Below, piece by piece: positions 50,640 to 63,292 of a DNA stretch of 64,000 bases. The stretch is from Chromera velia. Taxonomy: Eukaryota; Sar; Chromeraceae. Position 1 is the stretch's first letter. Every line of letters starts with the position of its first letter. The translations under genes and the position numbers were made by a program. Location: assembly GCA_018398765.1 (NCBI GenBank), contig JAHBMJ010005830.1, positions 1 through 64,000 of the forward strand, read 5' to 3'. The notes below the pieces were generated by a model. The model saw only the letters and a list, made by a program, of their open reading frames with translations, had not been told where the DNA came from and ran no database searches.

Positions 50640-51456
50640 GGAAGGAATCGATGGATGCATGTGGCATGCCGGCCGGATGATGCATTTTCTGGCTCTTCTG
50701 TGATTCACAAGATTCCGCTATCGATCGATGGCACAAACTTTTTGTTGTGGCTTGTGCTGAAGGGAACGTCAGGATGAGAATGAGAAAAGCGAATGACGAA
50801 TCCAATTTACTCAAAGAATGTGCAATGGAAGGGCAGGCAAACATATGTGCAGACTGGCCGAGACAGGACAGAATTAAGAGACTGCTAGTGAGTGAAGCTG
50901 GGAGACCCAGGCAAAAAAAAGGTTCAGATGGGAAACAGAAGCTGATAGACGGCAAGAAGAGAAGGACAGGACGGAATGCGCCTGTGACCTTCCATGCATA
51001 CGTACGGCCTGCACTTGAAACCTTAGAAAGCATGTATGCATCGATGTTTGCATGCAAACAGAGAAGGTAGGCCGACAGCATGCACAAGCACGCGAAACGG
51101 ACGGACCTCTTTCCCGTGCGCGAGAAGGATTCATCTCTGTGGGCTGGGTTCTCTGCCACATCGCGGACGCCCTTCCCCACAGAGGAGAGGACGGTCTGCG
51201 TGGTCGGCTCGGTCTCTGGCATGCTTTATGTCTGTCTGCCTCGCTTAAGTGGACCTCTCGGGGCTTCTTTCTGTTCACACACTTGGGTCTCCACCTGCGA
51301 GCTCGGAGAGCCAGTACTGACAAGGAACGTGATTCTTTGTTGCGGTTGACTGGGCATGGAAAGTGTTCGGGGGCTAGAGGTGCATGGTGATGCCACAGTG
51401 TCTTGAAGCTTCACCGGCCACTCTGAGCCAGCTGTGTGCCGTGAACGGTTGATGCA
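50640..51456. other. Divergent intergenic region between the two coiled-coil genes
   Basis: It should contain the missing first exon of the minus-strand gene and the promoter of the plus-strand gene. Open frames on both strands near 50870-51390 overlap one another. None could be chained in phase to the known exons. Confidence 0.4.
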
Positions 51457-53772
51457 ATGGGTGCCGACAAAATGACTCTGGCAGCTGTTCAATCATCAGT
51501 TCAGTGCGCGGACGGGAAGGTATGCTAAGGCACGCGGGCAACCTGCATATGAATACATGAAGAGACATACCATGCAATGCATACGCTTACATGCATACAT
51601 CTACATATTTACGTATCGATACAGACGCGTATACGAACGTGTATCCGACTGTATCGATCGATATTATATGTACGTACCATCCATCTGTATATTCGAAACA
51701 TACAGTGTTGCAAAGATGCATGTTGCAACGGCGGTATGGTCGAGTTTGGAACAACAGAAGCCGGAATCTGCCTGCTGGGGCCACCATGCACATGCAGTCA
51801 GCTAGGGGAAAAAAAGTGCCCCCTGCGTAATCCTGCGCGCAAGTGGAGAACTAGCTCCGTGCGAACGCGACGCCGGATCGAGGCTTCTATATGGCTTCTA
51901 TATCGTGGATTCCGGCCATCTCTCACGGTATCCTTTTGCACAATTGACCTGAGTCCGAACTTCATTGTTCCAGTTGCTGTAGTCATTCATAGTCATTCAT
52001 TGGTGTACGTCGGATTTCTTGGCGGTAAGAGGACGCCGTGTGGTGAAGATGAACTGCTTTTCTTTCGCTCAGTAACCCAACAAATCTGAGTGGCAGCCTC
52101 GCCGTTTTCAATCTGGAGACGTCAGGCCGAATCTTCGTGTTTGGTTTTCGGCTCTCGTACTTGAAGCTTGTGGGGTCTACAGAAGAAGATCTGTTTGCTT
52201 TCCCCTCCAAAGAGCCTGCCGGTGAGTGGCAGAAGAGCGTCAGTGTGGTGACTTATCCCTTGGAGCGAAAAAAAGTGGATATTCATCTGATCGTCTTGCT
52301 CATCGATCCCGTCTCCGGGCCATTGCTTCACCAAGGAGGGGACAATGCTGGCAGACACGAAGCGAGACAAGCAGACGCACTTTCTCTTTGAAGGTGTGGA
52401 TGCCGAAGAGGACCCGAATGCTCTGAAATCAAAAATTCGAAATGCAGAGTTTTACATTTTGGCGTGTGAGGGCGAGAGGCAACACCTTGCAGAAGACTTG
52501 GCAGATCACGCAATCCAGCTCGTGAAGGTGACGGAGGACGCAGACAAGATGAGGAAGAGCAACGAAAAGCTCTCGAATGAGAACAAAATTTTGAGTGCAC
52601 AGCTGCAGGCAAGCAAGGAGGAGGTTAGTGCCTTGAAGGAGTCGAGAGACGGTCTTGTTGGAGAGAAGTTTTACCTCCAGAAAACTCTACACCAACTCAG
52701 ACAAGAGAGCGAACAACAGGTCAGTGCGCTGCAGGCAGGCATGCCCGCACAGGGCACCCCCAGCCTGATTGGTAGAACAGAAAGCCTCGTGTCTGTCCCT
52801 ACATGGGCACATCTACCTCTTCCTTTCGTCCACAAGAGCGCCCTCGCTTTCATGCCCGTATGCGCCTCCTTTCTTTTCTTTCTGTGCATGAAGAGCTCTG
52901 GCCCTTTCTTTTGTCACACAAGCACCCGCTCTGATCCTATTTCTCGTGTCGATCTCTCCCCACTCCCATGCTTCGACGTGATTGTTGCTGACTGAATGAC
53001 CCCCGAGTCCCCTGGATGCGCCTGTAGACGGACACTTGGTCGTGAATCTGTGCCCAGCTCTGGGTTTCTCTCTCTATGGATTCAGAAACCCTCAGCCTGA
53101 AAATGTCGACCTGCGTTCTTTGACTCTCGGACTCTTCTCTCACGATCGAAGCGTCTCTTCTCCTCCTGTTTTGTCTGCCGACAGGCAATTTAACTATCTT
53201 TTTGCTGCGTCTGACGGAGTCCTGATCCCTCTCTTGCACGAAATCTTGACACGCAGATTCGCTTCGGGCAGCAACAAATTGCGGAACTGACTCGCGCTGC
53301 GAAGGAAAAGGCGGCGAAGGAGAAGGACTCCTCGAAGGACGCTGAGGAGCTCCACGTGGTGATCAACCAACTGATGATCTCGAAAATCAAACTCGCAGAT
53401 GCATGCGTCAGTCAGCTCTCTCTCTCTCNNNNNNNNNNNNNNNNNNNNNNNNNNNNNNNNNNNNNNNNNNNNNNNNNNNNNNNNNNNNNNNNNNNNNNNN
53501 NNNNNNNNNNNNNNNNNNNNNNNNNNNNNNNNNNNNNNNNNNNNNNNNNNNNNNNNNNNNNNNNNNNNNNNNNNNNNNNNNNNNNNNNNNNNNNNNNNNN
53601 NNNNNNNNNNNNNNNNNNNNNNNNNNNNNNNNNNNNNNNNNNNNNNNNNTCTCTCTCTGTGCGTACGTGTGTGCGTGCCTGTGTGTGTGTGTGTGCGTGT
53701 GTGCGCGCGCGCGCCTCTCTCTCTCTCTCCCCCTCTCTCCCTCTCCCTCTCTCTCTCCCTCCCTCTCTCTCT

Positions 53773-53848
<76 letters not shown>

Positions 53849-54927
53849 CTTGCGTACACCGAATCAAATTTATTGTCAAATCCAGAAGAAGGTTTGCGTT
53901 CTCCCACCATTTGCCGTTCTTTTGAATTTCTCTTTCCACTTTTGTAAGAGAGATCAAAGAGGCTGGCTGTGTTTTCCGACTACCCACTGCAACCCTCTTT
54001 GTTTGACCGTAATCCCGCATCACTTTATTTCCTTGTGTTTCTCACGCACCCTCTAGAGTCACCCTCTTCGAACCCCTCCCCCCACAGAACCGAGCAGACA
54101 ACCTGAGGATCCTAGTCGAGTACTACCAGAAGCACATGGAGTACTACGACCCCACCAAGATCGTCCCAATCGACCAGAGCGGCAACCCGGATCCCGCCAG
54201 GGCCCAGCCGGCGTTCCTGAAGGAACTCGCACGTCACGGAAGCTTCGAGGGCCCCCCTCCCCTCTCTGCCCGGGGCGGCCCTGCGGCTTCCTCGGGGGCC
54301 TCTGCGGCAGCTGCCGTCTCGTCTCCGGGTGATAAGGTGACACCAAGGGATGAGGGGGCAGAGCAGAAAGTCCCAAATACTGCGAGGAACTACACATCGC
54401 CTTTGAAGGTTCCGAAGATTATGTTGGGAAGGTGGGGGGGGTCAGGAGGGGGGGGTGCGGCAACGGACAGACCAGCCGCGTCTGCGTCTCCCACAAAGGG
54501 CGGTGAAGAGGTGGGGGAGGACAAGGATAGTAGGGATGCGGGAGGGGGGGATGATGGAGAGAAGCCGCCCGAGAGTGGGATGACAACTGCCCGGCGTCTG
54601 GCTCGGTGGTTCAAGGGTGCGGGGGGTTCATCGAAGGAGAAGGAGAACAGGAGGGAGAGTAGGTCACAGAGGAAGACCAGTACACAGCCGACAATTGAGG
54701 AGGGGGTGGAAGGAGAGGAGTCTCCAGCGGGGGGGGAGGCACAGGGACAGCACGAGGAGGCGAGTGCGGCAGGGGCAGGGGAGGGGAAAGAAGATTCGCA
54801 GGCAGGGGAGAAGGGAACGGAGCCCCTCCCTCCTGACACCCCCCCGCCGGGAGCTGCTGGTGCTGCAGCAGTGTCAGAGAGTCCTCCCCTTACTCCCTCA
54901 CCACAGGGTGGAGCAGAGGGAGCGTGA
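51457..54927 (+). CDS. Coiled-coil protein with N-terminal beta-rich region and disordered tail, unknown function
   Basis: Exons: 51457-51519, 51706-51815, 52091-52310, 52375-52719, 53257-53406 and 54088-54927; others may lie in the N gap. Phases agree. The ATG at 51457 starts MGADKMTLAAVQ. Exons 2-3 read as beta strands (GRIFVFGFRLSYLKLVG, IHLIVLLIDP). Exons 4-5 form a long coiled coil (VTEDADKMRKSNEKLSNENK, HQLRQESEQQ, QQIAELTRAAKEKAAKEKD, INQLMISKIKLADAC). The last exon starts with ADNLRILVEYYQKHMEYYDP, then becomes Gly/Ala/Glu-rich and disordered. The 64-nt intron 52311-52374 is very short for this window. Without it a one-base difference in the G run at 52337-52343 would also join the frames. 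Not recognised; a cytoskeletal or flagellar role is conceivable but unsupported. Confidence 0.65.
53429..53649. other. Assembly gap (N run) inside a CT/GT microsatellite
   Basis: 221 unknown bases with CT repeats on both sides, followed by GT, GC and CT runs to 53850. The repeat very likely caused the gap, and its real length is unknown. Confidence 1.
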
Positions 54928-55927
54928 GCATGGCAGAAGAAGCCTTCTCACCTGCCTTGTCCCATGGTCTCCTGTTCCTCCTTTTCACTCTTCCCGACAC
55001 AAACCCCTTTCCTTCGCATGACCTTGGTAGAATATCCGAAATTTTGGCTGCAAACTCTCTATTCTTCTCGATTCATTGGAAGAGTGTGAGAGATCTCTGG
55101 ACATGGAGCCGAAAACGTGGAGAGAGGTGAATGCAAGTAGTTTGCAAGTGGAAGTTTTTGAACTGTGTAACTAGCCCTCTTCTGGTTTCAAAGGACTCCT
55201 GCCTGTCTTCTACGTCTTCCTTTCTCCCTGCTGAATCTGGTGCTGAATCTTGCATTCAGTCATGTATCAAAGGATCTAAATCGTTGATAGAAAAGCTTGA
55301 CCTATGAGTATTTATTTCTTGGAGCCACATTGATCGAGATCGATTAAGTGTGTTCATATACGTCTCATATAGCTCTATTACAGCCTGTTCAAGCAACATC
55401 TCTATAATATCCGGTCCATATAATAATATGGAGCATAAATCCCACTAGAAATCCCATCTTATCCTATCTAAATCATACTAAAGAATGGATTGCACGATTG
55501 ATTGATACTGAATCGTATTACTGATATGGAGTGGACTATTAATTGGGATTCCCGGAACATAATTTTTGAAGTCTATCTTACTATCTTATCTTGTCAACCT
55601 TATCGAATTTGGTTTTGATTTTTTGATTGATTGATTGATATGTTCCGCCCTAGGGCCTTCCCGCTATGTCTATCTGTCACCAGAGCTAGGTTTTTTGAAT
55701 TAGTTTTTGAATAATATGAGACTTATGTTGTGACTCTACCCGTGACTATAGGCGCCGCATATAGAAAAAAAAGAAGTTTAACACATAGTTTAACAATGGC
55801 CAAATGGGCAGGCCTATATGAGCACTGTTAGTTTGAACATCTAACTCTTTATGGTTCACGAGAAATCGACCTCCAAAGTTTGACCGAAATTAGTAATTTA
55901 GCTTTTCAAATTACTTTAGTTTACTAT
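54928..55927. other. Intergenic, AT-rich from 55.25 kb
   Basis: No gene seen. It contains the 60-bp block shared with 7949-8011 at 55629-55689, an orphan piece of the retroelement seen there. Confidence 0.5.
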
Positions 55928-56852
55928 TTAACGGAAACGTTTCCTTTCCTTACAGCAGATCGGTATACACTGCACGACACTGCAATTCTGTGTGCAGTCA
56001 GAGGCGAGCGTGAACTTAGATAGCATGCAGGCGCAGTAGAAATCGAGGCTAACAATGCCTAACATTATGATAGAAAGGCGGGCCCGAATAGCAAATGTTT
56101 CGCGTGCATGCAACATCATGCAACCACACCGTGTGATCAGCCAAACGCATGCATGCCGTGCCAGTGCGCATATCGATAAAGTGACTGACCTATCAGTCTG
56201 CACGTCTTTGCAGTACAAAGTTATGATAAGAAAATATACGCTCTGATCACCCCAGAGGCTTTTATATAATGAATTCTTTACATCTGTTTACATCGTCAGA
56301 CGTGAAATTGCTAGATAAATCCCGCTGTTTAGTCTGTCTATGTTAGTGGATTAATTATAAGTCGTTTCTCTATTATAGAGAGGAGGGGGCAACAGAGTAT
56401 GACTCAGCCAGGCAAGCCAGGTCAGCAGGGCAACAGGCAGGGATACCATCAAGGGGGTGTATGGCTAGCTGCAGCTGACTTCGCCTACGAGAGAGCTATG
56501 TCTTCCCCCCCCACACAAGACCTCGCAATAGCCACAGTCATTGAACAAAGGTTCAAAAACGACCCTGACAAATTAGTCGGCATCGATCACCCGATCCATA
56601 TGAAAGAGATGAGGTGTGTGGTGGATGGATAGAAGGAACAGGCAGCATTCTATGTAAAGAAGAGAGGAAGGAGGAAAACAACGGAGGTCTTGAGTCGGAT
56701 CTATTGGCATGAATTCAGAGATGAATGAATAAGATGGGAAAGATAGGAGCTTATTGAGTACGGCGCTCCGCGTGAAAGAAAAATACCGATTTAACGGAAA
56801 CGTTTCCTTTCCTTGCAGCAGATCGGTATACACTGCAATTCTGTATGCAGTC
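55928..56852 (+). mobile_element. Small LTR-like element fossil, copy 1
   Basis: The sequence AACGGAAACGTTTCC heads a long terminal repeat of about 300 bp (55928-56229) and reappears at the other end (56791-56852), where the second repeat is cut short. The repeat carries an AATAAAG-type signal in other copies. The inner part of about 560 bp holds one short open frame (56399-56632) and a purine-rich tract just before the right repeat. This layout and size fit a non-autonomous miniature LTR retrotransposon. There is no polymerase. It is a broken fossil. Confidence 0.6.
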
Positions 56853-57782
56853 CCAATGCTTGAAAGTGGACCTCTATGCAGAAGTCTGACTTTTATATTA
56901 ATAATATTATTCTATATTTTTTTGACATAAAATACTAGTACAAAATATAAGTTTGATAGATTTTTTTTTTAGTTTATCAATAATAAATAAGCTGATAATA
57001 AATGTTTAAATTATTATGTTTATGTAATTTAGATTACTCTAAGTAATTTTAGCGCTAGTTAACTATATAAATCAATTATCTATATTCCTACTAGTATATA
57101 TATATTTATTCTATAGCCTGTAGGAGATTAATGTATGCCTTCCCGTTGCCGGCAAACGTTTGAGTTAATTGGAAGAGTACAGTCAGTGCACAACTGATCA
57201 CAAGCAGGCAGCTCATCAAGGGCTATACATGTGACCTGCACCTCGACGTGCCAAAATATATACGCCACACACCAAAAGCCAGGCAGTGCAGAAGTAGAGG
57301 ATAAAGCGCATCAACATTCAGCAAGTGGCATCCTTTTTTGACGCAATGCAACAACTTCACATAATCTGTATATCTGCAGATCGAGACGGCCGGACTTACC
57401 GGAAGAGGGAGTTACAAAGGTAGTTCCAGCTCCCCAACAAAGCACAACAGAAATTCTAACACACACAAAGTAAGTACTACTAGGGGGATAAAGCGCATAA
57501 GCATTCAGCAAGGCGGATCAATCAATCCTGATACAATGACGACTCATACGTACACAAGCAATTTCCATTGGCTTCTGCAAATGAAAAGCTGGATAATCGG
57601 TTCTGACGCAAGCACGCAGTCAAAAGCTGGATACGCGGATTCTAATTTTGCCGGCCGCCGCCGGCCGCACGCCGCGACCGGGGGTGCATGCAGACATAAT
57701 GACATATGCATGAAAAGATATTAAAATTTATAAAGGTCAGACTTTAGCATAAAGGTCCGTTTTTAAGTATAGGATTATTCAT

Positions 57783-57910
57783 GATGAGAAAATATATGCT
57801 CTGATCACCCTAGAGGCTTTTAATGAATTCTTTACATCTGTTTACATCGTTACACGTGAGACTGCTAGATAGATCCCACTGTTTGGTCTATCTATCTCAG
57901 TGGATTGAGT
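57783..57910 (+). mobile_element. Orphan internal fragment of the LTR-like element
   Basis: This stretch matches the beginning of the internal region of copy 1 (56227-56355) in plus orientation, but is directly followed by a terminal repeat in the opposite orientation. It is the remnant of a third copy, joined head-to-head to copy 2. Confidence 0.6.
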
Positions 57911-57918
57911 CATTTCTT

Positions 57919-59058
57919 TCATGACTTTGTACTGCAAAGACGTGCAGACTGATAGGTCAGTCACTTTATTGATATGCGCATTGGCACGGCATGCATGCGT
58001 TTGGCCAATCACACCATCACATGACGGTGCGGTTGCATGCACGCAAAACATTTGATATTCGGGCCCGCCTTTCCATCACAATGTTAGCCTCAATTTCTAC
58101 CACGCCTGCATGTTCGCTTCTGACTGCACACAGAATTGCAGTGTATACCGATCTGCTGCAAGGAAAGGAAACGTTTCCGTTAAATCAATATTTTTCTTTC
58201 ACGCGGAGCGCCGTACTCAATAAGCTCCTATCTTTCCCATCTCATTCATTCATTTCTGAATTTATGCCAATAGATCCGATTCAAAACTACCATTGTTTTC
58301 CTCCCAGAAAATCTTTTCTTCCTCCTTCCTCTCTTCTTTGCGTAGAACGCTGCCTGTTCCTTCTATCCATCCACCACATACCCCATCTCTTTCATATGGA
58401 TCGGGTGATCGATGCCAACGAATTTGTCAGGGTCGCTCTTGAACCTTTGTTCAATGACTGCGGCTATTGCAGGGTCTTGTGCGGGGGAGGAAGACATAGC
58501 TCTCTTGTAGGCGAAGACTTAGTCAGCTACAGCTAGCCATACACCTCCTTGAGGGTATGATAATCCCTGCCTGTTGCCCTGCTGACCTGGCTTACCTGGC
58601 TGAGTCATACTCCTAGGTCATACTCTGTTGCCCCCTCCTCTCTATAATAGAGAAACGACTCAATCCACTGATATAGATGGACCAAACAGCGGGATCTATC
58701 TAGCAATCTTACGTGTGATAATATAAATAGATGTAAAGAATTCATTATATAAAAGCCTCTAGGGTGATCAGAGCATATATTTTCTCATCATGACTTTGTA
58801 CTGCAAAGACGTACAGACTGATAGGTCAGTCACTTTATCGATATGCGCACTGGCACGGTATGCATATGTTTGACTAATCACACGGTGTGGTTGCATGCAC
58901 GCGAAACATTTGCTATTCGGGCCCGCCTTTCCATCACAATGTTAGCCTTGATTTCTACCGCGCCTGCATGCTATCTGAGTTTGCGTTCACCTCTGACTGC
59001 ACACAGAATTGCAGTGTATACCGATCGGCTGTAAGCCTTAGGAAAGGAAACGTTTCTG
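57919..59058 (-). mobile_element. Small LTR-like element fossil, copy 2
   Basis: An inverted copy of the element at 55.9 kb. Its two terminal repeats (57919-58185 and 58789-59058) are in direct orientation to each other and around nine tenths identical by eye, with several indels. The inner part spans about 600 bp. The divergence between its repeats suggests an old insertion. It is broken and has no polymerase. Confidence 0.6.
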
Positions 59059-59059
59059 T

Positions 59060-59299
59060 CACTATGCTAAATTACTTTAAATTACTCTAAATTGCTTTAA
59101 ATTACTTTAAATTACTAAGCTAAATTACTTTAAAGTACTTTAAAATTACTCATCTAAATTACTTAAACTTGCAAGGTATTGCAAGGTAAACTATAGTTGT
59201 TTTTTATGCAACACTCCCTACCATACTTATACAACATTTTGTATAATACTTTGACATTGAACCTAGTACACGTAAACAACAGTTAATTGTCTAGCTAAA

Positions 59300-59335
<36 letters not shown>

Positions 59336-59520
59336 AAAAAAAATAGATTTTTATAAAGAGTTTTCTTAGTTTTTTTTTTTTGCAAAGTCATATAAAATTT
59401 TTAAGAAAAATGATAGAAAACTTATAGAAAAGTGATCGATTTTCTAAAATCTAATTTCTATAGTCTAATTTATATCAATTTTCTAATAACTTTTCTATCA
59501 CTCTCGGGACGCCTTCTCCT
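59060..59520. repeat. AT-rich region with AAATTACTTT tandem words and (TA)n
   Basis: The word AAATTACT(T)TA recurs at 59065-59165, followed by a (TA)n run at 59305-59332 and T-rich sequence. No coding frame. Confidence 0.8.
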
Positions 59521-59924
59521 CTGTGGCCCCCTCCCTCTTAAATTTCTTCACCAGAGCGCTGAATTCAAAGCTTTTCAGTTGGATGCATGTACAAATGATT
59601 GCATACATGGTATCAAAAGCAGAGGACTCTTGGAGGCTGCGTGAGAGAAAAGCTGACCAGCTGGCCGAATTGGCGGATGGATGGGAGCAAAAAGGGAGAC
59701 ATGCAGATGTTAGCCGGTGCATATGAGGGAATTCGATCTAGATACACATACGTACTGTATCTTAAGTCTTTTTCTGTCAATAGAGAGCTACTTTCTCTCT
59801 CTTCCCCCCCCTTCCAATTAACTATACAATCCATTCCTTCAATCGACTCTCCCCCCTCCTTAATAATCCGGTTAAACGTCGGGGCTATGCAGTCAATCAA
59901 TCACTAACAGAATTAACCGCACTT

Positions 59925-60245
59925 CAATGCATGGCGACAGACTCCCATTTCTTTACACTGACTGCCACAAAATTGCCGAACTCTCAGACTGCTCCCGCTG
60001 CCTTCAACGCACGGCGACAAACTCCCATTTGCCTAAACTGATTGCTATAAAAGCGCCAAACTCTGCTCCCGCTGCCTTCAATGTACGGTGACAGACTCCC
60101 ATTTGTCTACACTGACTGCTATAAAAGCGCCGAACTCTGCTCCCGCTGCCTTCAACGCATGGCGGCAGTCTCCCATTTGCCTACACTGACTGCTACTAAA
60201 TCGCCAAACTCTGCTCCCGCTGCCTTCAACGCACAGCGACAGAAC
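59925..60245 (+). repeat. Tandem array A, 74-bp unit, about four copies
   Basis: The landmark ACTCCCATTT occurs at 59941, 60021, 60095 and 60169, giving spacings of 80, 74 and 74. A further partial unit follows. Units also share CTCTGCTCCCGCTGCCTTCA. The unit length is not a multiple of three. Confidence 0.9.
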
Positions 60246-60261
60246 TATCAAAGATGGGCTA

Positions 60262-60490
60262 GCCACAATTTTGAAAGAACTTCAAGGGGGGGAAAGAATG
60301 ACCGAAATAGGCAGAACAGAGCAAGTTTGTGGACAGACTGGCCACAATCTTAAAGGAGGAGGAGGAAAGAACGACCGAAAGCAGACAAAACAGAGTAAGT
60401 TCATGGACAGACTGGCCACAATCTTGAAGGAGGGGGAGGAAAGAACGACCAAAATAGGCAGAACAGAGCAAGTTTACGGAAAGACTCAAT
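60262..60490 (+). repeat. Tandem array B, 74-bp unit, about three copies
   Basis: The landmark GCCACAAT occurs at 60262, 60341 and 60415 (spacings 79 and 74), with AAAGAACGACC and AGAGCAAGTTT in each unit. It abuts array A but has unrelated sequence. Confidence 0.9.
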
Positions 60491-61900
60491 CTACGCCTCC
60501 CCTGAATTTTAATTACTCTAAATTCCATCCAGCTAGTGCCAATCAGACTGCTGCTACCGCTACTGCTGTGGACCCAACACGCCCGGCCAGCCTCTGTGGT
60601 GGTGGCCGTCTCTGCAGCGCGCTGCAGCATGGCCTTGCAAGGGGATTGATTGAGTTTCGAGAAGCGTATATGCAGGTTGGAAGATGGCGAAGCGCTCTCA
60701 ATGCATGACATTCAGCCGGTTGTTCATAGTTCTTTATCGATCTCCCCGCCTCCTGCATGCATTTCATTCATTCTTTTTCCTTGGCGCTTCTTTCCTGTCT
60801 GATTGACCTGGGAGGGGCCGGGGGCGTTAGAACAGTTCGTATACAGGGGGGGGGGGGCTTGAAGTAACCCCAAAATTTCGTTGCAATCATTTGGGGGGCT
60901 GGGGGCATGTAGGAGGAAACGATCGAGGGCTCCCCCCCATGCACTTGCGGGCGGGTGTGCTAATAGAGCTCTGCACATGCTCTGCCAATCCCACTGCTAT
61001 GTATGCCTTAATTCAGTTCAGGGTCTACCTAGGCAAAGTGCTGAATGCAGACAGGGGGCGGGCTTTCTACGAATTCTCAGCGATCTTGCGCAGCCTTCTG
61101 CAAGCCTCCCCCCATCCAAGACTGCCGCTCCCAAATCTTCTTCTTCACTAGGTGCATCAATGTTGGCCTCTACCTCCTTACGCTCCCGAAGATAAGGATT
61201 ACGGGTAGTCAATTGCAAGTTCGGCAGCCAGCCAGCCAGACAGCTAGCCAGACAGCCAGCCTGCTAGACAGACAGACAGATAGAACGAAACTAAAAACTC
61301 CATCACCCGACTTGCCCCTCGTATTGTCAACTCCTCTGCACTCTCCTTCCCTCAGCCCATCTCACATAATCTACTTATATGTCCCCAAATTCTCTTTTCT
61401 TTCCTCCTCCACCATGCCCTCTTTGTCCTTTCTTCTTCGCCTTCCGGGTTAAGCGAGGTCCGGTCCGTCTGGAAGAGGCGTGAAGAAAACAGTCTCTACA
61501 GCCTCAAAATCAATGAATCAATAAATAAGTGCATGCATGCATGCATGTATGACCGTCTTTCCACAAAACGGGCTGAAAACCTCCCACACAGACTGTCACA
61601 TCAGCTGATGAATGCATAGGCACCCCTCCATGAGGCAGGTTCACAGCCTTCCATACATCTACACACATACACATACAGAGAGAGAAAAAGAGACCAACTT
61701 AGCTTGAAAGTGGGTCAGTGGAAAGAAAACGAAAAGCATATGAGTATAAAAGCATGCCCCCACTTCAGCACATGATTAAAATAATTAATTGTCTTATTGT
61801 CAGTGAAGCAGATACAAAATTAAGCAAACAATGAGATGTTAATATACAGCTACTTTCATGGTGCTTCGATCGATTCTCTATCCTTTCCATCTCTTCACAA
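60491..61900. other. Intergenic, no gene seen
   Basis: Contains a G run (60846-60857), a CAGC/CAGA tandem stretch (61225-61280) and a (GCAT)n run near 61533-61548. Overlapping frames on both strands are not protein-like. Confidence 0.45.
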
Positions 61901-61915
61901 AATTTTCTCTTTGGT

Positions 61916-61930
61916 GTGTGTGTATGTGTA

Positions 61931-62017
<87 letters not shown>

Positions 62018-62018
62018 A
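61916..62018. repeat. (TG)n(GA)n microsatellite
   Basis: TG dinucleotide run with TATG interruptions passing into GA. Confidence 0.95.
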
Positions 62019-62354
62019 GACAAAGATCACCTCATTTGAAGATTCGACACATATATTCGATCGGAGCAGCAAGGCACTAAAGGAAACTAAAGGATAAAAA
62101 GGAAAGAAAATGAAAAATAAGAAATAATGGGTTGCTGTTGTTTTCATTGTATTAATTAATATAGCTTAATTAATTGTCTCTGATGGACCAATCCTAAAAG
62201 GATTTACTTCAAAAAAAAGAGAAGAAGGTTCAAGCTGCTATGAGAATGATAAAAAAACAAATGAATGATAAAAATCGTCTATCTCTATACGTAAACCTCT
62301 TCTCACGGACGCATGCAGGCTCGATTGGACGCCGGACGGACCCCATCGGACGAA

Positions 62355-62355
<1 letters not shown>

Positions 62356-62390
<35 letters not shown>

Positions 62391-62467
62391 ATACATACAC
62401 ACACACACATACATACATACATACATACATACACACATACATACACACACACACACATACACACACA

Positions 62468-62513
<46 letters not shown>

Positions 62514-62530
62514 CACACATACATATACAT

Positions 62531-62566
<36 letters not shown>
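62356..62566. repeat. (CA)n/(CATA)n then (GA)n microsatellite
   Basis: About 165 bp of CA with CATA interruptions, a short TA stretch, then a GA run. The order mirrors the array at 61.9 kb on the opposite strand. Confidence 0.95.
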
Positions 62567-62571
<5 letters not shown>

Positions 62572-63239
62572 TACTATACATTGCGTGTGAACTGCAATGG
62601 GTGCTTCTTCTATTCCCTCTTCTATTCCTTCGAACGTTCTCCTTTACTACTTTTCCCTTACCCCGCCCTCACACATGAAGTGAAACTTCTTCTACGTGCT
62701 AGAGAGGATCCTTGAATTAAACCTTCTCTCCTTCTACACACCCGTACACACCTCCTTCCCTCAATTAATCAATCCAGCAATGATTGGCAATCAATCCTAC
62801 AGAAACATAAAAAAAGAAGAGAATCCTCCCCCTTTACTCCCTCGTTCTTCCTCCTCTCCAGCAGACGGGCATGGAGATATGTAAACCCAGGCCCAGAAGC
62901 TAGTCAGCTCCCCATTGCCGTCCGAACGGGCTCTTCCAAACAGCAGGCAGGCAATTTAATCGCATGCATGACTTAATTCCACGAGACTGCATGCATGTCT
63001 TCTTCATTTGGACCTCAAGATCTCAAGAGCTTGTCTTTTGCTCTCTAGCTGCATGTCGTTCAATCTATCACTCTCTGGTCGACTGACTGTAACAACGCTG
63101 GATTGTTAGTCCAACTGTCAAAGTGACAGAGCGTGTGCATGCACGTCGGTCTGCATACGTCTGTCTATGCATAGAGCGAAGAAGCGAGGGAAGAGGGGGT
63201 AAGCGAGGCATGCTTGCAGGTTCACGAAACAAAAAAAAA

Positions 63240-63252
63240 AAGATGACAAGGA

Positions 63253-63292
<40 letters not shown>

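Noticed and set aside
62356-62520. CRISPR-like regular repeats
   Set aside because: The periodicity is a dinucleotide microsatellite without spacers. The genome is eukaryotic, so no CRISPR is expected.
62230-62678. Overlapping frames of Thr-His or Cys-Val repeats
   Set aside because: Translations of CA/TG microsatellites on both strands.
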